Shown here: piece after piece, positions 1 through 9,836 of the stretch | Numbering within the stretch: position 1 is the first letter of the stretch | How the letters are laid out: every line of letters starts with the position of its first letter | NCBI RefSeq assembly: GCF_021568905.1 | Contig: NZ_JAKGSB010000001.1 | Location: forward strand, 992,001 to 1,056,000 | Reading direction: 5' to 3' | Source of the DNA: Zavarzinia marina | Lineage (GTDB): Bacteria; Pseudomonadota; Alphaproteobacteria; Zavarziniales; Zavarziniaceae | DNA: 64,000 nt | Program-made: the position numbers and the translations under genes | The notes under the pieces: model-generated | The model's database searches: none | The model's input: the letters and a program-made list of their open reading frames with translations, nothing else | What the model was told of the DNA's origin: nothing

Positions 1-180
1 GACGCCCGATTCTGCCGGATGTGGGATCTCTATCTCGCGTCCTGCGAGGCCTCGTTCCGGGTCGGCGGCCAGGTGGTGTTCCAGCTTCAGCTCGGCCATC
101 ACGTCGGCTGCCTGCCGATCACCCGGGACTACCTGTACAAGGGCCCGGTCGAGACCGAACAACCGATGGCGGCGCAATAG
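1..180 (+). CDS. cfa: Cyclopropane-fatty-acyl-phospholipid synthase, C-terminal end (partial)
   Basis: Frame 1 is open from the window edge to a TAG at 178-180 and encodes the last 59 residues. It reads RMWDLYLASCEASFR near the start and ends with VVFQLQL and TRDYLYK. This matches the C-terminal helix of SAM-dependent cyclopropane fatty acid synthases, which methylenate unsaturated acyl chains of membrane phospholipids. The catalytic core is outside the window, so the call rests only on the C-terminal signature. Confidence 0.75.
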   Translation, partial: DARFCRMWDLYLASCEASFRVGGQVVFQLQLGHHVGCLPITRDYLYKGPVETEQPMAAQ

Positions 181-310
181 CCCCGCTGCTGTCCCCGTCG
201 CGAACAGGCATCCCCGACGTTCACAGGCTGTGGACGAAAAATCTGGGGATCGTCCTGAAGCGCCCCCAACTTCCCCTCGTCTCGCGGCGCCGAGGGGCTA
301 GACTGCCGCG
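181..310. other. Intergenic region upstream of dnaB
   Basis: A 130-base gap. An inverted repeat CCCCTCG (273-279) / CGAGGGG (291-297) with an 11-base loop lies just before the dnaB start. It could be a 5' leader hairpin of dnaB. I see no clear -35/-10 pair. Confidence 0.35.
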
Positions 311-1825
311 ATGGACAATGCTCAAGCCTTCTCTCCCCCGGGCCTGCCCGACGGCACCCCGGGCGAGGACATCCGTTACCGCACGCCGCCCCACAACATC
401 GAGGCGGAACAGGCGCTGCTCGGTGCCATCCTCGTCAACAACGAGGCGATCTCGCGGGTGACGGAATTCCTGATGGCGGAACATTTCTTCGAGCCGCTGC
501 ACCAGCGAATCTACGCCCATGCCCTGAAGCTGATCGAGCGCCAGCAGATCGCCAATCCGGTCACCCTGCGCCCCTTCTTCGAGCAGGACCCGGCCATGAT
601 CGAGATCGGCGGCCCCGGCTATCTGGCGCGCCTCGCCGCCAATGCGGTCACCATCATCAACGCCAACGAATACGGCCGCGCCCTCTACGACCTCGCGCTC
701 AAGCGCGAATTGATCCAGGTCGGCGAGGAGATCGTGAACACCGCCTATGAGGCGGATATCGACAACAGCGCCGACGAACAGATCCAGGCCGCCGAGGGCC
801 GGCTCTTCAATCTGGCGGAAGCCGGCAGCCGCGAAGGCGGCCTGATGCCCTTCAAGCACGGCCTGACCGAGGCGATCCGCGCCGCCGAACGCGCCTTCAA
901 GTCGGACGGCAAGCTGACCGGCGTCACCACCGGCCTCGTCGATCTCGACCAGAAGCTCGGCGGGCTGCACCGCTCCGACCTGCTGATTCTCGCCGGCCGG
1001 CCCTCCATGGGCAAGACCGCGCTCGCGACCAACATCGCCTTCAACGCCGCCCGCGCCGCCCGCTTCGAACAGGACGCCCAGGGCCGCACGGTCGCAAGCG
1101 AGGGCGCGGTGGTCGCCTTCTTCAGTCTCGAAATGTCGTCGGAACAGCTCGCCATGCGCATGCTGTCGGAACAGTCGCGCATCGTCTCCGAGAAGATCCG
1201 CCGCGGCCTGATGAACACCGACGAGTTCCACCAGCTCGTCGCCGCCGCGCAGGAGGTGGAGCGCCTGCCGCTCTATATCGACGATACGCCGGGCATCACC
1301 ATCTCGGCGCTGCGCACGCGCTGCCGCCGCCTCAAGCGCCAGTCCGGCCTCGGCCTCGTCATCGTCGACTATCTCCAGCTCGTCAATCCGTCGGGCAAGA
1401 CGCGGACGGACAACCGCGTGGGCGAACTGTCGGAGATCACGCGCGGCCTGAAGATGCTAGCCAAGGAACTGGACGTGCCCGTGGTCGCGCTGTCCCAGCT
1501 CTCGCGCCAGGTCGAGAACCGCGAGGACAAGCGGCCGCAGCTCGCCGATCTTCGCGAATCGGGCACCATCGAGCAGGACGCGGACGTCGTGATGTTCGTG
1601 TTCCGCGAGGAATATTACCTCCTGCGCCGCGAACCGCGTACGGGCACCCCCGAGCACGCCGCATGGCAGGACGAGATGGAAAAGGTGCATAATCTGGCCG
1701 AGGTGATCATCGGCAAGCAGCGCCACGGTTCCATCGGCACCGTCCGGCTGCGCTTCGATCCGTCCCTCACCCTGTTCCAGAATCTGGCGCGTGAGGATTA
1801 CCTGCCCGATGTCGACGCCTATTGA
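311..1825 (+). CDS. dnaB: Replicative DNA helicase DnaB
   Basis: A 504-residue replicative helicase that unwinds duplex DNA at the fork as a hexamer and recruits primase. The N-terminal DnaB domain covers about residues 28-130 (PHNIEAEQALLGAIL). The RecA-like ATPase domain follows, with Walker A GRPSMGKTA near residue 230, Walker B-type LGLVIVDYLQL, and the ADLRESGTIEQDAD segment near the end. Length is normal for the family and no intein is present. The 3' end overlaps alr by 17 bases, so the two are probably translationally coupled. The start is the first ATG; its Shine-Dalgarno is weak. Confidence 0.97.
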   Translation: MDNAQAFSPPGLPDGTPGEDIRYRTPPHNIEAEQALLGAILVNNEAISRVTEFLMAEHFFEPLHQRIYAHALKLIERQQIANPVTLRPFFEQDPAMIEIGGPGYLARLAANAVTIINANEYGRALYDLALKRELIQVGEEIVNTAYEADIDNSADEQIQAAEGRLFNLAEAGSREGGLMPFKHGLTEAIRAAERAFKSDGKLTGVTTGLVDLDQKLGGLHRSDLLILAGRPSMGKTALATNIAFNAARAARFEQDAQGRTVASEGAVVAFFSLEMSSEQLAMRMLSEQSRIVSEKIRRGLMNTDEFHQLVAAAQEVERLPLYIDDTPGITISALRTRCRRLKRQSGLGLVIVDYLQLVNPSGKTRTDNRVGELSEITRGLKMLAKELDVPVVALSQLSRQVENREDKRPQLADLRESGTIEQDADVVMFVFREEYYLLRREPRTGTPEHAAWQDEMEKVHNLAEVIIGKQRHGSIGTVRLRFDPSLTLFQNLAREDYLPDVDAY

Positions 1826-2978
1826 GTCCGTTGCTCCGACCGAATCGCCCAGCCTCGAATCCGCCCGCGTCGAGGGGCCCATCGGCGCCACCACCCGCCT
1901 GACCGTCGATCTCGGCGCCATCGCCGAGAACTGGCGCCGTCTCGCCGCCCTGGCAACGCCCGCCGTCACCGGCGCCGCCGTCAAGGGCGACGCCTATGGT
2001 CTCGGCGCCGCCCGCGTCGCGCCCGCGCTTCACGCCGCCGGCTGCCGCCATTTCTTCGTCGCCCATCTGGGCGAGGCACTGACGCTGCGTCCCCTGTTGC
2101 CCGTCGCCAGCGAAGTCCTCGTCCTGCACGGCATTCCCGCCGGCACCGCACGGGAATTCGTCGCCCATGGCGTCACGCCGGTGCTGAACAGCCTGGGCGA
2201 CATCGAGGCCTGGCACGGCGCCGCGCGCCACGCCGGGCGTCGCCTGGCGGCCATGCTCCATGTCGACACCGGCATGTGCCGGACCGGGCTTTCGGCGGCC
2301 GAGGTCGCGACGCTGGCGGCGGAGCCCGAGCGGCTGGACGGGATCGCGCTTTCCGTCGTCATGAGCCACCTGTCCTGCGCCGACGACCGCGACAATCCGA
2401 TGACGGCGCGCCAGCGCGCGCGCCTGATCGAGATCGCGGCCCGCATCGGCCACCGGGGCCGCCTCGCGCTCGCCAATTCGGCGGGGGTGATGTGGGGTCC
2501 CGACTATCATTTCGACATGGTCCGGCCCGGCATCGCGCTCTATGGCGGCAATCCGATTCCCGCCGACCCCAGCCCCGTCGTCCCCGTGGTGCGGCTGGAG
2601 GCCGGTATCCTGCAACGGCGCGAGATTGACCGGCCGGAGGCCGTTGGCTACGGTGCCGTCCACAAGGTGGAGCGGCCGACCCGTGTGGCGACGGTGGCGG
2701 TCGGCTATGCCGACGGCTATCTGCGCGCGGCGGGCAATCGGGGACAGGCCCTGATCGCGGGGCGGGAGGTCGCCATCCTGGGGCGGATTTCCATGGATCT
2801 GATGACCATCGACGTGACCGACGTGCCGGAGCACCTGTGCCGTCCCGGCATGCCGATCACCCTGATCGGCGACGGGCTGACCATCGACCGGGTGGCCGCC
2901 GCCATGGATACCGTCTCCTACGAATTGCTCACCCGCCTCGGCCGGCGTTTCGCCCGCCAATATCTCGGTGGTGCCTGA
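1809..2978 (+). CDS. alr: Alanine racemase
   Basis: PLP-dependent racemase (389 aa) that makes D-alanine for peptidoglycan. The PLP lysine lies in AVKGDAYGLG (K59), a slight variant of the usual VKANAYG. The C-terminal barrel has the catalytic-tyrosine region EAVGYGAVHK, plus AVGYADGY and GRISMDL. I chose ATG 1809 because AGGA at 1794-1797 is well spaced for it; an upstream GTG at 1791 is in frame but lacks this. It overlaps dnaB and its TGA overlaps the mlaE ATG (TGATG). Confidence 0.95.
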   Translation: MSTPIESVAPTESPSLESARVEGPIGATTRLTVDLGAIAENWRRLAALATPAVTGAAVKGDAYGLGAARVAPALHAAGCRHFFVAHLGEALTLRPLLPVASEVLVLHGIPAGTAREFVAHGVTPVLNSLGDIEAWHGAARHAGRRLAAMLHVDTGMCRTGLSAAEVATLAAEPERLDGIALSVVMSHLSCADDRDNPMTARQRARLIEIAARIGHRGRLALANSAGVMWGPDYHFDMVRPGIALYGGNPIPADPSPVVPVVRLEAGILQRREIDRPEAVGYGAVHKVERPTRVATVAVGYADGYLRAAGNRGQALIAGREVAILGRISMDLMTIDVTDVPEHLCRPGMPITLIGDGLTIDRVAAAMDTVSYELLTRLGRRFARQYLGGA

Positions 2979-3754
2979 TGTATAATCCTCTGGCGCTGGT
3001 GGGACGCGCCACGCTTTCCTTCTTCGCGTCGGCGGGACGCCTCGCGATCTTCGCCGGCAACGGCGTGCAGCATGTCGTGCGCCCGCCTTTCTATCCCAGC
3101 CTGATCGGCCGGCAGATGATCGCCATCGGCTATTTCTCCCTGCCGGTGGTGGGCCTGACCGCCCTCTTCACCGGCATGGTGCTGGCGCTGCAGATCTATA
3201 TCGGCTCGTCGCGCTTCAACGCCGAAAGCGCGGTCGCGACCATCGTCGTCATCGGCATCACCCGCGAACTCGGCCCGGTGCTGACCGGGCTGATGGTGGC
3301 GGGCCGGGTTTCCGCCGCCATGGCCGCCGAACTCGGCACCATGCGGGTGACCGAACAGATCGACGCCCTGACCACGCTCTCCACCAATCCGTTCAAATAT
3401 CTGGTGGCGCCGCGCCTGATCGCCGCCACCCTGACCCTGCCGGTCCTGGTGCTGATCGCCGACATCATCGGCGTCATGGGCGGCTATCTGGTCGGCACCG
3501 CCAAGCTCGGCTTCAACTACGGCAGCTATCTGAAGTCGACCGTCGACTTCCTGGAGCCGATGGACGTCATCTCCGGTCTCGTCAAGGCGGCGGCCTTCGG
3601 CTTCCTGCTGGCCCTGATGGGCTGCTACAACGGCTATTACAGCAAGGGCGGGGCCCAGGGCGTGGGCGCCGCGACCACCAATGCCGTGGTCTCCGCCTCG
3701 GTGCTGATCCTCGCCGCCAATTACCTGATCACCGAGATGTTCTTCGCGTCATGA
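2978..3754 (+). CDS. mlaE: MlaE-family ABC transporter permease
   Basis: A 258-residue inner-membrane permease of the MlaE/YrbE family, the membrane part of importers or exporters that traffic phospholipids across the envelope. It has an N-terminal amphipathic stretch and about five hydrophobic segments. The family core is visible as GITRELGPVLTGLMVAGRVS followed by AAELGTMRVTEQIDAL. It starts inside the alr stop codon and overlaps mlaF by ATGA, forming a permease-ATPase pair. No MlaD (MCE) or MlaC gene is adjacent. Confidence 0.95.
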   Translation: MYNPLALVGRATLSFFASAGRLAIFAGNGVQHVVRPPFYPSLIGRQMIAIGYFSLPVVGLTALFTGMVLALQIYIGSSRFNAESAVATIVVIGITRELGPVLTGLMVAGRVSAAMAAELGTMRVTEQIDALTTLSTNPFKYLVAPRLIAATLTLPVLVLIADIIGVMGGYLVGTAKLGFNYGSYLKSTVDFLEPMDVISGLVKAAAFGFLLALMGCYNGYYSKGGAQGVGAATTNAVVSASVLILAANYLITEMFFAS

Positions 3755-4524
3755 CCGTGCCGAAGCTGAAACTCCAGGGCGTCGCCAAGCATTTCGGCCA
3801 CAAGGTCGTGCTGGACGGCATCGACCTGACCGTGGGCCGGGGTGAATCCCTGGTCGTCATCGGCGGCTCGGGCACCGGCAAGTCGGTGATGCTGAAATGC
3901 GTGCTGGGCCTGATACGCCCCGACAGCGGCACGATCGAGGTCGACGGCGAGAATGTCGTCGGCCGGCGCGGTTCGGCGCGCGATGCCTATCTGGCGAAAT
4001 TCGGCATGCTGTTCCAGGGGGGCGCCCTCTTCGACAGCCTGAAGGTCTGGCAGAACGTAGCCTTCGGCCTGATCCAGGGCCGCGGCATGAAGCGGGCCGA
4101 GGCAAAGGAGATCGCGATCGAGAAGCTGGGCCGAGTCGGGCTCAAGGCCGATGTCGGCGAACTCTTCCCCGCCGAGCTTTCGGGCGGTATGCAGAAGCGC
4201 GTGGCGCTGGCCCGCGCCATCGCCACCGAACCGGAGATCATCTTCTTCGACGAGCCGACCACCGGTCTCGATCCGATCATGGCCGACGTCATCAACGACC
4301 TGATCGTCGAATGCGTGCGCGACCTGGGCGCCAGCACCCTGACCATCACCCACGACATGGCCTCCGCCCGCAAGATCGCCGACAAGGTGGCGATGATCTA
4401 CAAGGGCCGCATCATCTGGTCCGGCACGCGGGACGAGGTCGATGCCGCAGACAATCCCTATGTCGACCAGTTCATCCATGGCAGGGCCGAGGGGCCGATC
4501 ACCATGGACGTGCTGAAACCCTGA
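3751..4524 (+). CDS. mlaF: MlaF-family ABC transporter ATP-binding protein
   Basis: A 257-residue ATPase that powers the MlaE permease encoded just upstream. Visible motifs are Walker A GGSGTGKS, Q-loop LFQGGALFD, signature LSGGMQKRVALARA, Walker B IIFFDEPTTGLDP and H-loop ITHD. The LFQ..ALFDS context is typical of the MlaF/Ttg2A subgroup. The start overlaps the mlaE stop (ATGA) and its stop overlaps the radA start (TGATG). Confidence 0.95.
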   Translation: MTVPKLKLQGVAKHFGHKVVLDGIDLTVGRGESLVVIGGSGTGKSVMLKCVLGLIRPDSGTIEVDGENVVGRRGSARDAYLAKFGMLFQGGALFDSLKVWQNVAFGLIQGRGMKRAEAKEIAIEKLGRVGLKADVGELFPAELSGGMQKRVALARAIATEPEIIFFDEPTTGLDPIMADVINDLIVECVRDLGASTLTITHDMASARKIADKVAMIYKGRIIWSGTRDEVDAADNPYVDQFIHGRAEGPITMDVLKP

Positions 4525-5894
4525 TGGCGCGCGGGCCGGAATCCTGGGTCTGCCAATCCTGCGGCGCCGTCGCGCGCAAATGGTCGGGGCGCTGCGAAGC
4601 CTGCGGCGGCTGGAACACCATGGTCGAGGAAGCCGCGGCGCCCGCCCTGCCCGGCGGCCTGACCCAGAAGAGCCGGCGCAAGAGCCAGGCCCCCGCCTTC
4701 ACCGATTTGCGCGGCGCCGACGCACCGCCGCCCCGCCTGCCCAGCGGCATCGAGGAATTCGACCGCGTCGCCGGTGGCGGCCTTGTGCCGGGCTCCGCCC
4801 TGCTGGTGGGCGGCGATCCGGGCATCGGCAAATCGACGATCCTTTTGCAGGTGATGGCCGGCCTCGCCAATGCCGGGCGTTCCGTCGCCTATGTCTCGGG
4901 CGAGGAGGCGGTGGATCAGGTCCGGCTGCGCGCCGGGCGCCTCGGCCTCGGTGCCGCCCCCGTGAAGCTCTTGGCCGAAACCAGCCTCGCCGACGTGCTG
5001 GCGGCGATCGACGCCGCCGGCAGGGTCGACGTGGTGGTGATCGATTCGATCCAGACCATGTTCGCCGACAATATCGAATCGGCCCCCGGCACGGTCTCCC
5101 AGGTCCGCGCCGTCGCGGGCGAACTGGTGCGCCACGCCAAGCGCAAGGGCGTGACCATGATCCTGGTCGGCCATGTCACCAAGGAAGGCCAGATCGCCGG
5201 CCCCCGGGTGGTCGAGCACATGGTCGACACCGTGCTCTATTTCGAGGGCGAACGCAGCCATCAGTTCCGCATCCTGCGCGCGGTCAAGAATCGCTTCGGC
5301 GCGACCGACGAGATCGGCGTCTTCGAGATGACCGACCGGGGTCTTGCCGAAGTGCCGAATCCTTCCGCCATCTTCCTCGGCGAGCGCCAGGAGGATGTCT
5401 CGGGCACCGTCGTCTTCGCCGGGATCGAGGGCACCCGGCCCCTTCTGGTCGAGATCCAGGCGCTGGTCGCGCCGAGTTCGCTGGGTACGCCGCGCCGTGC
5501 CGTGATCGGCTGGGATTCGGGGCGGCTCGCCATGGTGATGGCGGTCCTCGAGGCGCGCTGCGGCGTCGCCTTCGGGCCACGGGACGTCTATCTGAACGTC
5601 GCCGGGGGCCTGCGCATCGCCGAGCCGGGGGCCGATCTTGCAGTCGCTGCGGCCCTGGTATCCGCCATGGCCGATGTTGCATTGCCGCGAAACATGGTAG
5701 TCTTCGGGGAGATCGGCTTGACGGGCGAAGTGAGGCCCGTGGCCCAGAGCGAGGCCCGCCTGAAGGAGGCCGCCAAACTGGGGTTCGATCAGGCGCTTGT
5801 CCCGGCCGGCGGGGCAAAACGCAGCCCATCAACCGGCGTTAAGGATATCTCCCGGCTTGCGGACATGGTCCATCGCCTTGTAGGAGATGGATAG
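4524..5894 (+). CDS. radA: DNA repair protein RadA
   Basis: RadA/Sms (456 aa), a DnaB-like ATPase acting at recombination intermediates and stalled forks. The N-terminal zinc finger is CQSCGAVARKWSGRCEAC. The RecA core follows with Walker A GGDPGIGKST, then the RadA-specific KNRFG motif in RAVKNRFGATDE, and a C-terminal Lon-like domain (AALVSAMADVALPRN). The ATG at 4524 sits in the mlaF stop codon. The alr-mlaEF-radA-cvpA-purF order is seen in other alphaproteobacteria. Confidence 0.96.
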   Translation: MARGPESWVCQSCGAVARKWSGRCEACGGWNTMVEEAAAPALPGGLTQKSRRKSQAPAFTDLRGADAPPPRLPSGIEEFDRVAGGGLVPGSALLVGGDPGIGKSTILLQVMAGLANAGRSVAYVSGEEAVDQVRLRAGRLGLGAAPVKLLAETSLADVLAAIDAAGRVDVVVIDSIQTMFADNIESAPGTVSQVRAVAGELVRHAKRKGVTMILVGHVTKEGQIAGPRVVEHMVDTVLYFEGERSHQFRILRAVKNRFGATDEIGVFEMTDRGLAEVPNPSAIFLGERQEDVSGTVVFAGIEGTRPLLVEIQALVAPSSLGTPRRAVIGWDSGRLAMVMAVLEARCGVAFGPRDVYLNVAGGLRIAEPGADLAVAAALVSAMADVALPRNMVVFGEIGLTGEVRPVAQSEARLKEAAKLGFDQALVPAGGAKRSPSTGVKDISRLADMVHRLVGDG

Positions 5895-5968
5895 GGAACC
5901 GATATGGAACACCCTCCCCGGAAGGACCGCCGTTCCCTCAGGAACCACCCGCCAAGGATTCGCTGATC

Positions 5969-6733
5969 ATGTCCGATCTGCCCTTCAATGTCGTCGACGG
6001 GGTGGTCATCGCACTCGTCATCCTGTCCGCGCTGTTCGCGTTCTTCCGCGGCTTCACGCGGGAGGTGCTGTCGATCGCGGCCTGGGTCGGGGCGGGCTTC
6101 ACCGCGCTCTATCTCTACGACAAGGTTCAGCCCTATGCGATGCAGGCGACGGGCAGCGAGACCCTGTCGCTGGCCATCGCCGTCGGCCTGCCCTTCATCG
6201 TGTCGCTGCTCGTCTATTCGGTCCTGACCCATCTGATCGCCAGCCGCGTGCAGCAGAGCGCGGCTGGGCCGCTGGACCGCACCCTCGGCTTCGTCTTCGG
6301 CGTCGCGCGGGCCCTCGTGGTCGTTTCCGTGCTCTATCTCGCCGTGGTCAACCTGATGCAGGAACCGGAAGACCCGACCTGGATGCGCGAGGCGAAGACC
6401 CTGCCCATCATCCGTGCCGGCGCCGAAGTGGTCTTCGACCTGCTGCCCGACAATCTTCGCAGCCCCGAGACCCTGGATCGCCTGCAGGCCCAGGGCGGCG
6501 CCGTGCTGGACGGCGCGCGCGCGCTCGAAACCCTGGCGCCGGCGGTGGCCCCCGCGCTGTCCCCGGGCGGCGCCCCCGCGCCGGCCGCCCCGCCGCCGGC
6601 GATCCTGACCCCGCCGCCGGGCCCGCAAGGCGCGCTTCCGGGCGGCGGCATGACCGAGACCAGCTATTCGCCGGATCAGCAGAACGACATCAACAGCCTC
6701 GTCGACCGTGTCGGCGCGGGCAGCGCCAATTGA
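5969..6733 (+). CDS. cvpA: CvpA family protein
   Basis: A 254-residue inner-membrane protein of the CvpA family, named for colicin V production and commonly linked to purF. The N-terminal 160 residues hold four hydrophobic segments, starting with DGVVIALVILSALFAFFRGF. The C-terminal third is rich in Pro and Ala (APAAPPPAILTPPPGP) and is probably disordered. Its stop codon lies 14 bases before the purF start. The molecular role of CvpA is not settled. Confidence 0.9.
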   Translation: MSDLPFNVVDGVVIALVILSALFAFFRGFTREVLSIAAWVGAGFTALYLYDKVQPYAMQATGSETLSLAIAVGLPFIVSLLVYSVLTHLIASRVQQSAAGPLDRTLGFVFGVARALVVVSVLYLAVVNLMQEPEDPTWMREAKTLPIIRAGAEVVFDLLPDNLRSPETLDRLQAQGGAVLDGARALETLAPAVAPALSPGGAPAPAAPPPAILTPPPGPQGALPGGGMTETSYSPDQQNDINSLVDRVGAGSAN

Positions 6734-6747
6734 AGGAGCAGGGTTCG

Positions 6748-8202
6748 TTGACGACCCCATTCGACGACGATCATCTCCGCGAGGAATGCGGCATCTTCGG
6801 CATCTATCGTCACGCCGAGGCCGCCCGCCACGTCGCTCTCGGGCTGCACGCCCTCCAGCATCGCGGCCAGGAGGCGGCGGGCATCGTCGCCTTCGACGGC
6901 GCGCGCTTCCAGGCCCACAGGGCCATGGGCCATGTCGCCGAGGCGTTCGAGACCGACCGGGTGATGGCGGAACTGTCCGGCTATGCGGCCATCGGCCATG
7001 TGCGCTACGCGACTTTCGGCGCCACGATCCTGCGCAACGTCCAGCCGCTCTTCGCCGATCTGTCGTTCGGCGGCTTCGCCATCGCCCACAACGGCAATCT
7101 GACCAACGCCATGACCCTGCGCCGGCGCCTGGTGCAGGCGGGCTGCATCTTCCAGTCGACGTCCGACACGGAGACGATCCTGCATCTCGTCGCGACTTCC
7201 GGCAAGGCGACACCGATCGACCGCCTGGTCGATGCCCTCGGCCAGATCGAGGGCGCCTACAGCCTCGTCGCCCTGTCGGATTCCATGATGCTGGGCGTGC
7301 GCGATCCGCTCGGCGTGCGCCCCCTCGTCCTCGGCAAGCTGGGCGACGGTTCCATGGTCTTCGCCTCCGAGACCTGCGCCCTCGACATCATCGGTGCCGA
7401 CTTCGTGCGCGACGTCGCCCCCGGCGAGGTGGTGATCATCTCGGACGAGGGCATGCGCAGCCTGAAACCCTTCGTCACGCCCAAGCCGCGCTTCTGCATC
7501 TTCGAGCACATCTATTTCGCCCGCCCCGATTCGGTGGTCGAGGGGCGCAGCGTCTACGACGTCCGCAAGGCGATCGGCGCCGAACTGGCGCGGGAGTCGG
7601 GCGTCGATGCCGACGTCGTGATCCCGGTGCCGGATTCGGGGGTGCCCGCCTCCATCGGTTACGCGGCGGAGGCCGGCATTCCCTTCGAACTCGGCATCAT
7701 CCGCAATCACTATGTCGGGCGTACCTTCATCGAGCCGACGCAGCAGATCCGCAATCTGGGCGTCAAGCTGAAGCACAACGCCAACCGCCCGCAGATCGAG
7801 GGCCGCCGGGTCATCCTGGTCGATGATTCCATCGTGCGCGGCACCACCTCCCTGAAGATCGTGCAGATGGTGCGCGATGCCGGCGCGCGCGAAGTCCACA
7901 TGCGCATCGCCAGCCCGCCGACCACTCACTCCTGCTTCTACGGCGTCGACACGCCGGAGCGCAGCCAGCTCCTGGCCGCGACTCACGACGTCGAGAGCAT
8001 GCGCAAGTTCATCCAGGCCGACAGCCTCGCCTTCATCTCCATGGACGGTCTCTACCGCGCCATGGGCGAGCACGGCCGCAACGCCGAGGCGCCGCAATTC
8101 TGCGACGCCTGCTTCACCGGTGAATATCCGATCGCCCTGACCGACCATTGGGGCGGCGACGAGGATCAGTCGCGCCGCTCGCGGATGAAGATCGCCGGCT
8201 GA
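6748..8202 (+). CDS. purF: Amidophosphoribosyltransferase PurF
   Basis: Catalyses the first committed step of purine synthesis, PRPP + glutamine to phosphoribosylamine (484 aa). The start is TTG 6748 with a strong GAAGGAG at 6732-6739; a longer upstream frame overlaps cvpA and is not real. The catalytic Cys is residue 14 (EECGIFGI), so a 13-residue propeptide must be removed. The glutaminase domain has the RYAT and AHNGNL motifs. The PRPP site [13 protein letters not shown] lies in the transferase domain. Directly downstream of cvpA, as in many proteobacteria. Confidence 0.96.
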   Translation: MTTPFDDDHLREECGIFGIYRHAEAARHVALGLHALQHRGQEAAGIVAFDGARFQAHRAMGHVAEAFETDRVMAELSGYAAIGHVRYATFGATILRNVQPLFADLSFGGFAIAHNGNLTNAMTLRRRLVQAGCIFQSTSDTETILHLVATSGKATPIDRLVDALGQIEGAYSLVALSDSMMLGVRDPLGVRPLVLGKLGDGSMVFASETCALDIIGADFVRDVAPGEVVIISDEGMRSLKPFVTPKPRFCIFEHIYFARPDSVVEGRSVYDVRKAIGAELARESGVDADVVIPVPDSGVPASIGYAAEAGIPFELGIIRNHYVGRTFIEPTQQIRNLGVKLKHNANRPQIEGRRVILVDDSIVRGTTSLKIVQMVRDAGAREVHMRIASPPTTHSCFYGVDTPERSQLLAATHDVESMRKFIQADSLAFISMDGLYRAMGEHGRNAEAPQFCDACFTGEYPIALTDHWGGDEDQSRRSRMKIAG

Positions 8203-8215
8203 CGGGAAAGCAAAC

Positions 8216-8932
8216 GTGACAAGACCGCTCGAAGGGCGCCTCGCCCTGATCACCGGGGCGTCGCGCGGTATCGGCTGGGCCGTCGCCCGGGCCTATGCCG
8301 CCGCCGGCGCCGATCTCATCCTGCTGGCGCGCACCACCGGCGCGCTCGAGGAATTGGACGACGCCATCCAGGCCGACGGCGGCAAGCCCTCCACCCTCGT
8401 CCCCCTCGACCTGACCGACGGCGACGGCATCGACCGTCTGGGCGCCGCCATCTTCGATCGCTGGGGCAAGCTCGACATCCTGGTTTCCAATGCCGGCGTG
8501 CTCGGCACCATCTCCCCCCTCGGCCATATCAAGCTGAAGGACTGGGACAGTCTGATGGCGGTGAACGTCACCGCCAATTTCCGCCTGATCCGCTCCCTCG
8601 ACGTGCTGCTGCGGGCCTCCGATGCCGGGCGCGCGATCTTCGTCACCTCGGGCGCGGCCGACAAGGGCGATGCCTATTGGGGCGGCTACGGCACCTCCAA
8701 GGCGGCCTTGAACGCCATGGTGCGTGCCTATGCGGCGGAGACGGAGACGACGAACCTGCGGGTCAATCTGCTCTCCCCGGGCCCGGTCGCCACCCAGATG
8801 CGCGCCAAGGCCTTCCCGGGCGAGGACCGCAATACGTTGCCGCAGCCGGCCGACATCGCCCCGCTCTTCGTCGAGCTGGCATGCAAGGAAGAGACGCGAC
8901 ACGGCCAGATCGTGCGTTATAGTCGGTCCTGA
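8216..8932 (+). CDS. SDR family NAD(P)-dependent oxidoreductase
   Basis: A 238-residue classical short-chain dehydrogenase. The cofactor motif is TGASRGIG, followed by the NAG motif in VSNAGVL. The catalytic Ser is in FVTSGAADKG and the catalytic pair is Y-G-T-S-K in GGYGTSKAALN. It starts at GTG 8216, 13 bases after purF, and is probably the last gene of that operon. SDR genes after purF are common in alphaproteobacteria, but the substrate cannot be read from sequence. Confidence 0.9.
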   Translation: MTRPLEGRLALITGASRGIGWAVARAYAAAGADLILLARTTGALEELDDAIQADGGKPSTLVPLDLTDGDGIDRLGAAIFDRWGKLDILVSNAGVLGTISPLGHIKLKDWDSLMAVNVTANFRLIRSLDVLLRASDAGRAIFVTSGAADKGDAYWGGYGTSKAALNAMVRAYAAETETTNLRVNLLSPGPVATQMRAKAFPGEDRNTLPQPADIAPLFVELACKEETRHGQIVRYSRS

Positions 8933-8954
8933 CGACAACAGGACGAGGGCCGCC

Positions 8955-9818
8955 ATGCCCCACGAGCATCGTCTTCCGGAGCGAACCTTGTTGAAGGCCG
9001 CGCCGACCCCGCTGGAAATCGAACGGCGCGGCCCCGGGGCCCCGGCGGACGTCTGGGGTGCCCTGGTGGATCACGCCGGGCGCATCGCCCGGGACGAGCC
9101 CCTGCTGACCCGGCTGGCCCGCCACTGGATCCTGTCGAAGCCCGATTTCGCGACGGCGCTGGGCGCCATGCTGGCGGACAAGATGTCCTGCGAGATGACG
9201 CCGCGCGACACGGTCGCGGAACTGGTCGCCCAGGCGATCACGGACGAACCGGACATCGCCGCCGCCACCCTGGCCGATCTCTCCGCCATCCTGGAACGCG
9301 ACCCGGCCGTCGTCGGCGCCGCGCACCCCTTCATGTTCTTCAAGGGTTTCCAGGCCTTGCAGGTGCATCGGATCTCGCATCACCTGTGGCATGCCGGCCG
9401 GCACGACGCCGCCCTCTTCTTCCAGAGCCGCTCGGCCGAGGTCTTCGGCGTCGACATCCACCCGGCGGCGCCGCTCGGCCGGGGCGTGATGCTGGACCAC
9501 GGCACCGGTCTCGTCGTGGGCGAAACCGCCGCCATCGGCAACGATGTCTCGATCCTGCAGAAAGTCACCCTGGGCGGCACCGGCAAGGTCACGGGCGACC
9601 GTCACCCCAAGGTGCGCGACGGCGTCCTTCTGTCGGCGGGCGCCATCGTCCTCGGCAATATCGAGATCGGCCGCAACGCCAAGGTCGGCGCCGGTTCCGT
9701 GGTGCTGCACGACGTGCCGCCCTGCGCCACCGTCGCCGGCGTGCCCGCCCGCATCGTCGGCTGGTGCAAACAGGGCGCCCCTTCGCTCTCCATGAACCAC
9801 GATCTGCCGGACGAGTGA
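8955..9818 (+). CDS. cysE: Serine O-acetyltransferase
   Basis: Acetylates L-serine with acetyl-CoA, the first step of cysteine synthesis (287 aa). An N-terminal helical SAT domain (residues 30-150, VWGALVDHAGRIARDEP) precedes a left-handed beta-helix of hexapeptide repeats (GVDIHPAAPLGRGVMLDHG, GETAAIGNDVSILQ, KVTLGGTG). The catalytic His is expected in the DIHP or LDHGTG loops. The start is ATG 8955 after a GAGGGC stretch. It converges on der with only 18 bases between the stops. Confidence 0.95.
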   Translation: MPHEHRLPERTLLKAAPTPLEIERRGPGAPADVWGALVDHAGRIARDEPLLTRLARHWILSKPDFATALGAMLADKMSCEMTPRDTVAELVAQAITDEPDIAAATLADLSAILERDPAVVGAAHPFMFFKGFQALQVHRISHHLWHAGRHDAALFFQSRSAEVFGVDIHPAAPLGRGVMLDHGTGLVVGETAAIGNDVSILQKVTLGGTGKVTGDRHPKVRDGVLLSAGAIVLGNIEIGRNAKVGAGSVVLHDVPPCATVAGVPARIVGWCKQGAPSLSMNHDLPDE

Positions 9819-9836
9819 CGGGCTCTATCGGCCTCG

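Noticed and set aside
210-245. DnaA box upstream of dnaB
   Set aside because: TGTGGACGA matches only part of the TGTGGATAA consensus and no cluster of boxes is seen; no replication origin is claimed.
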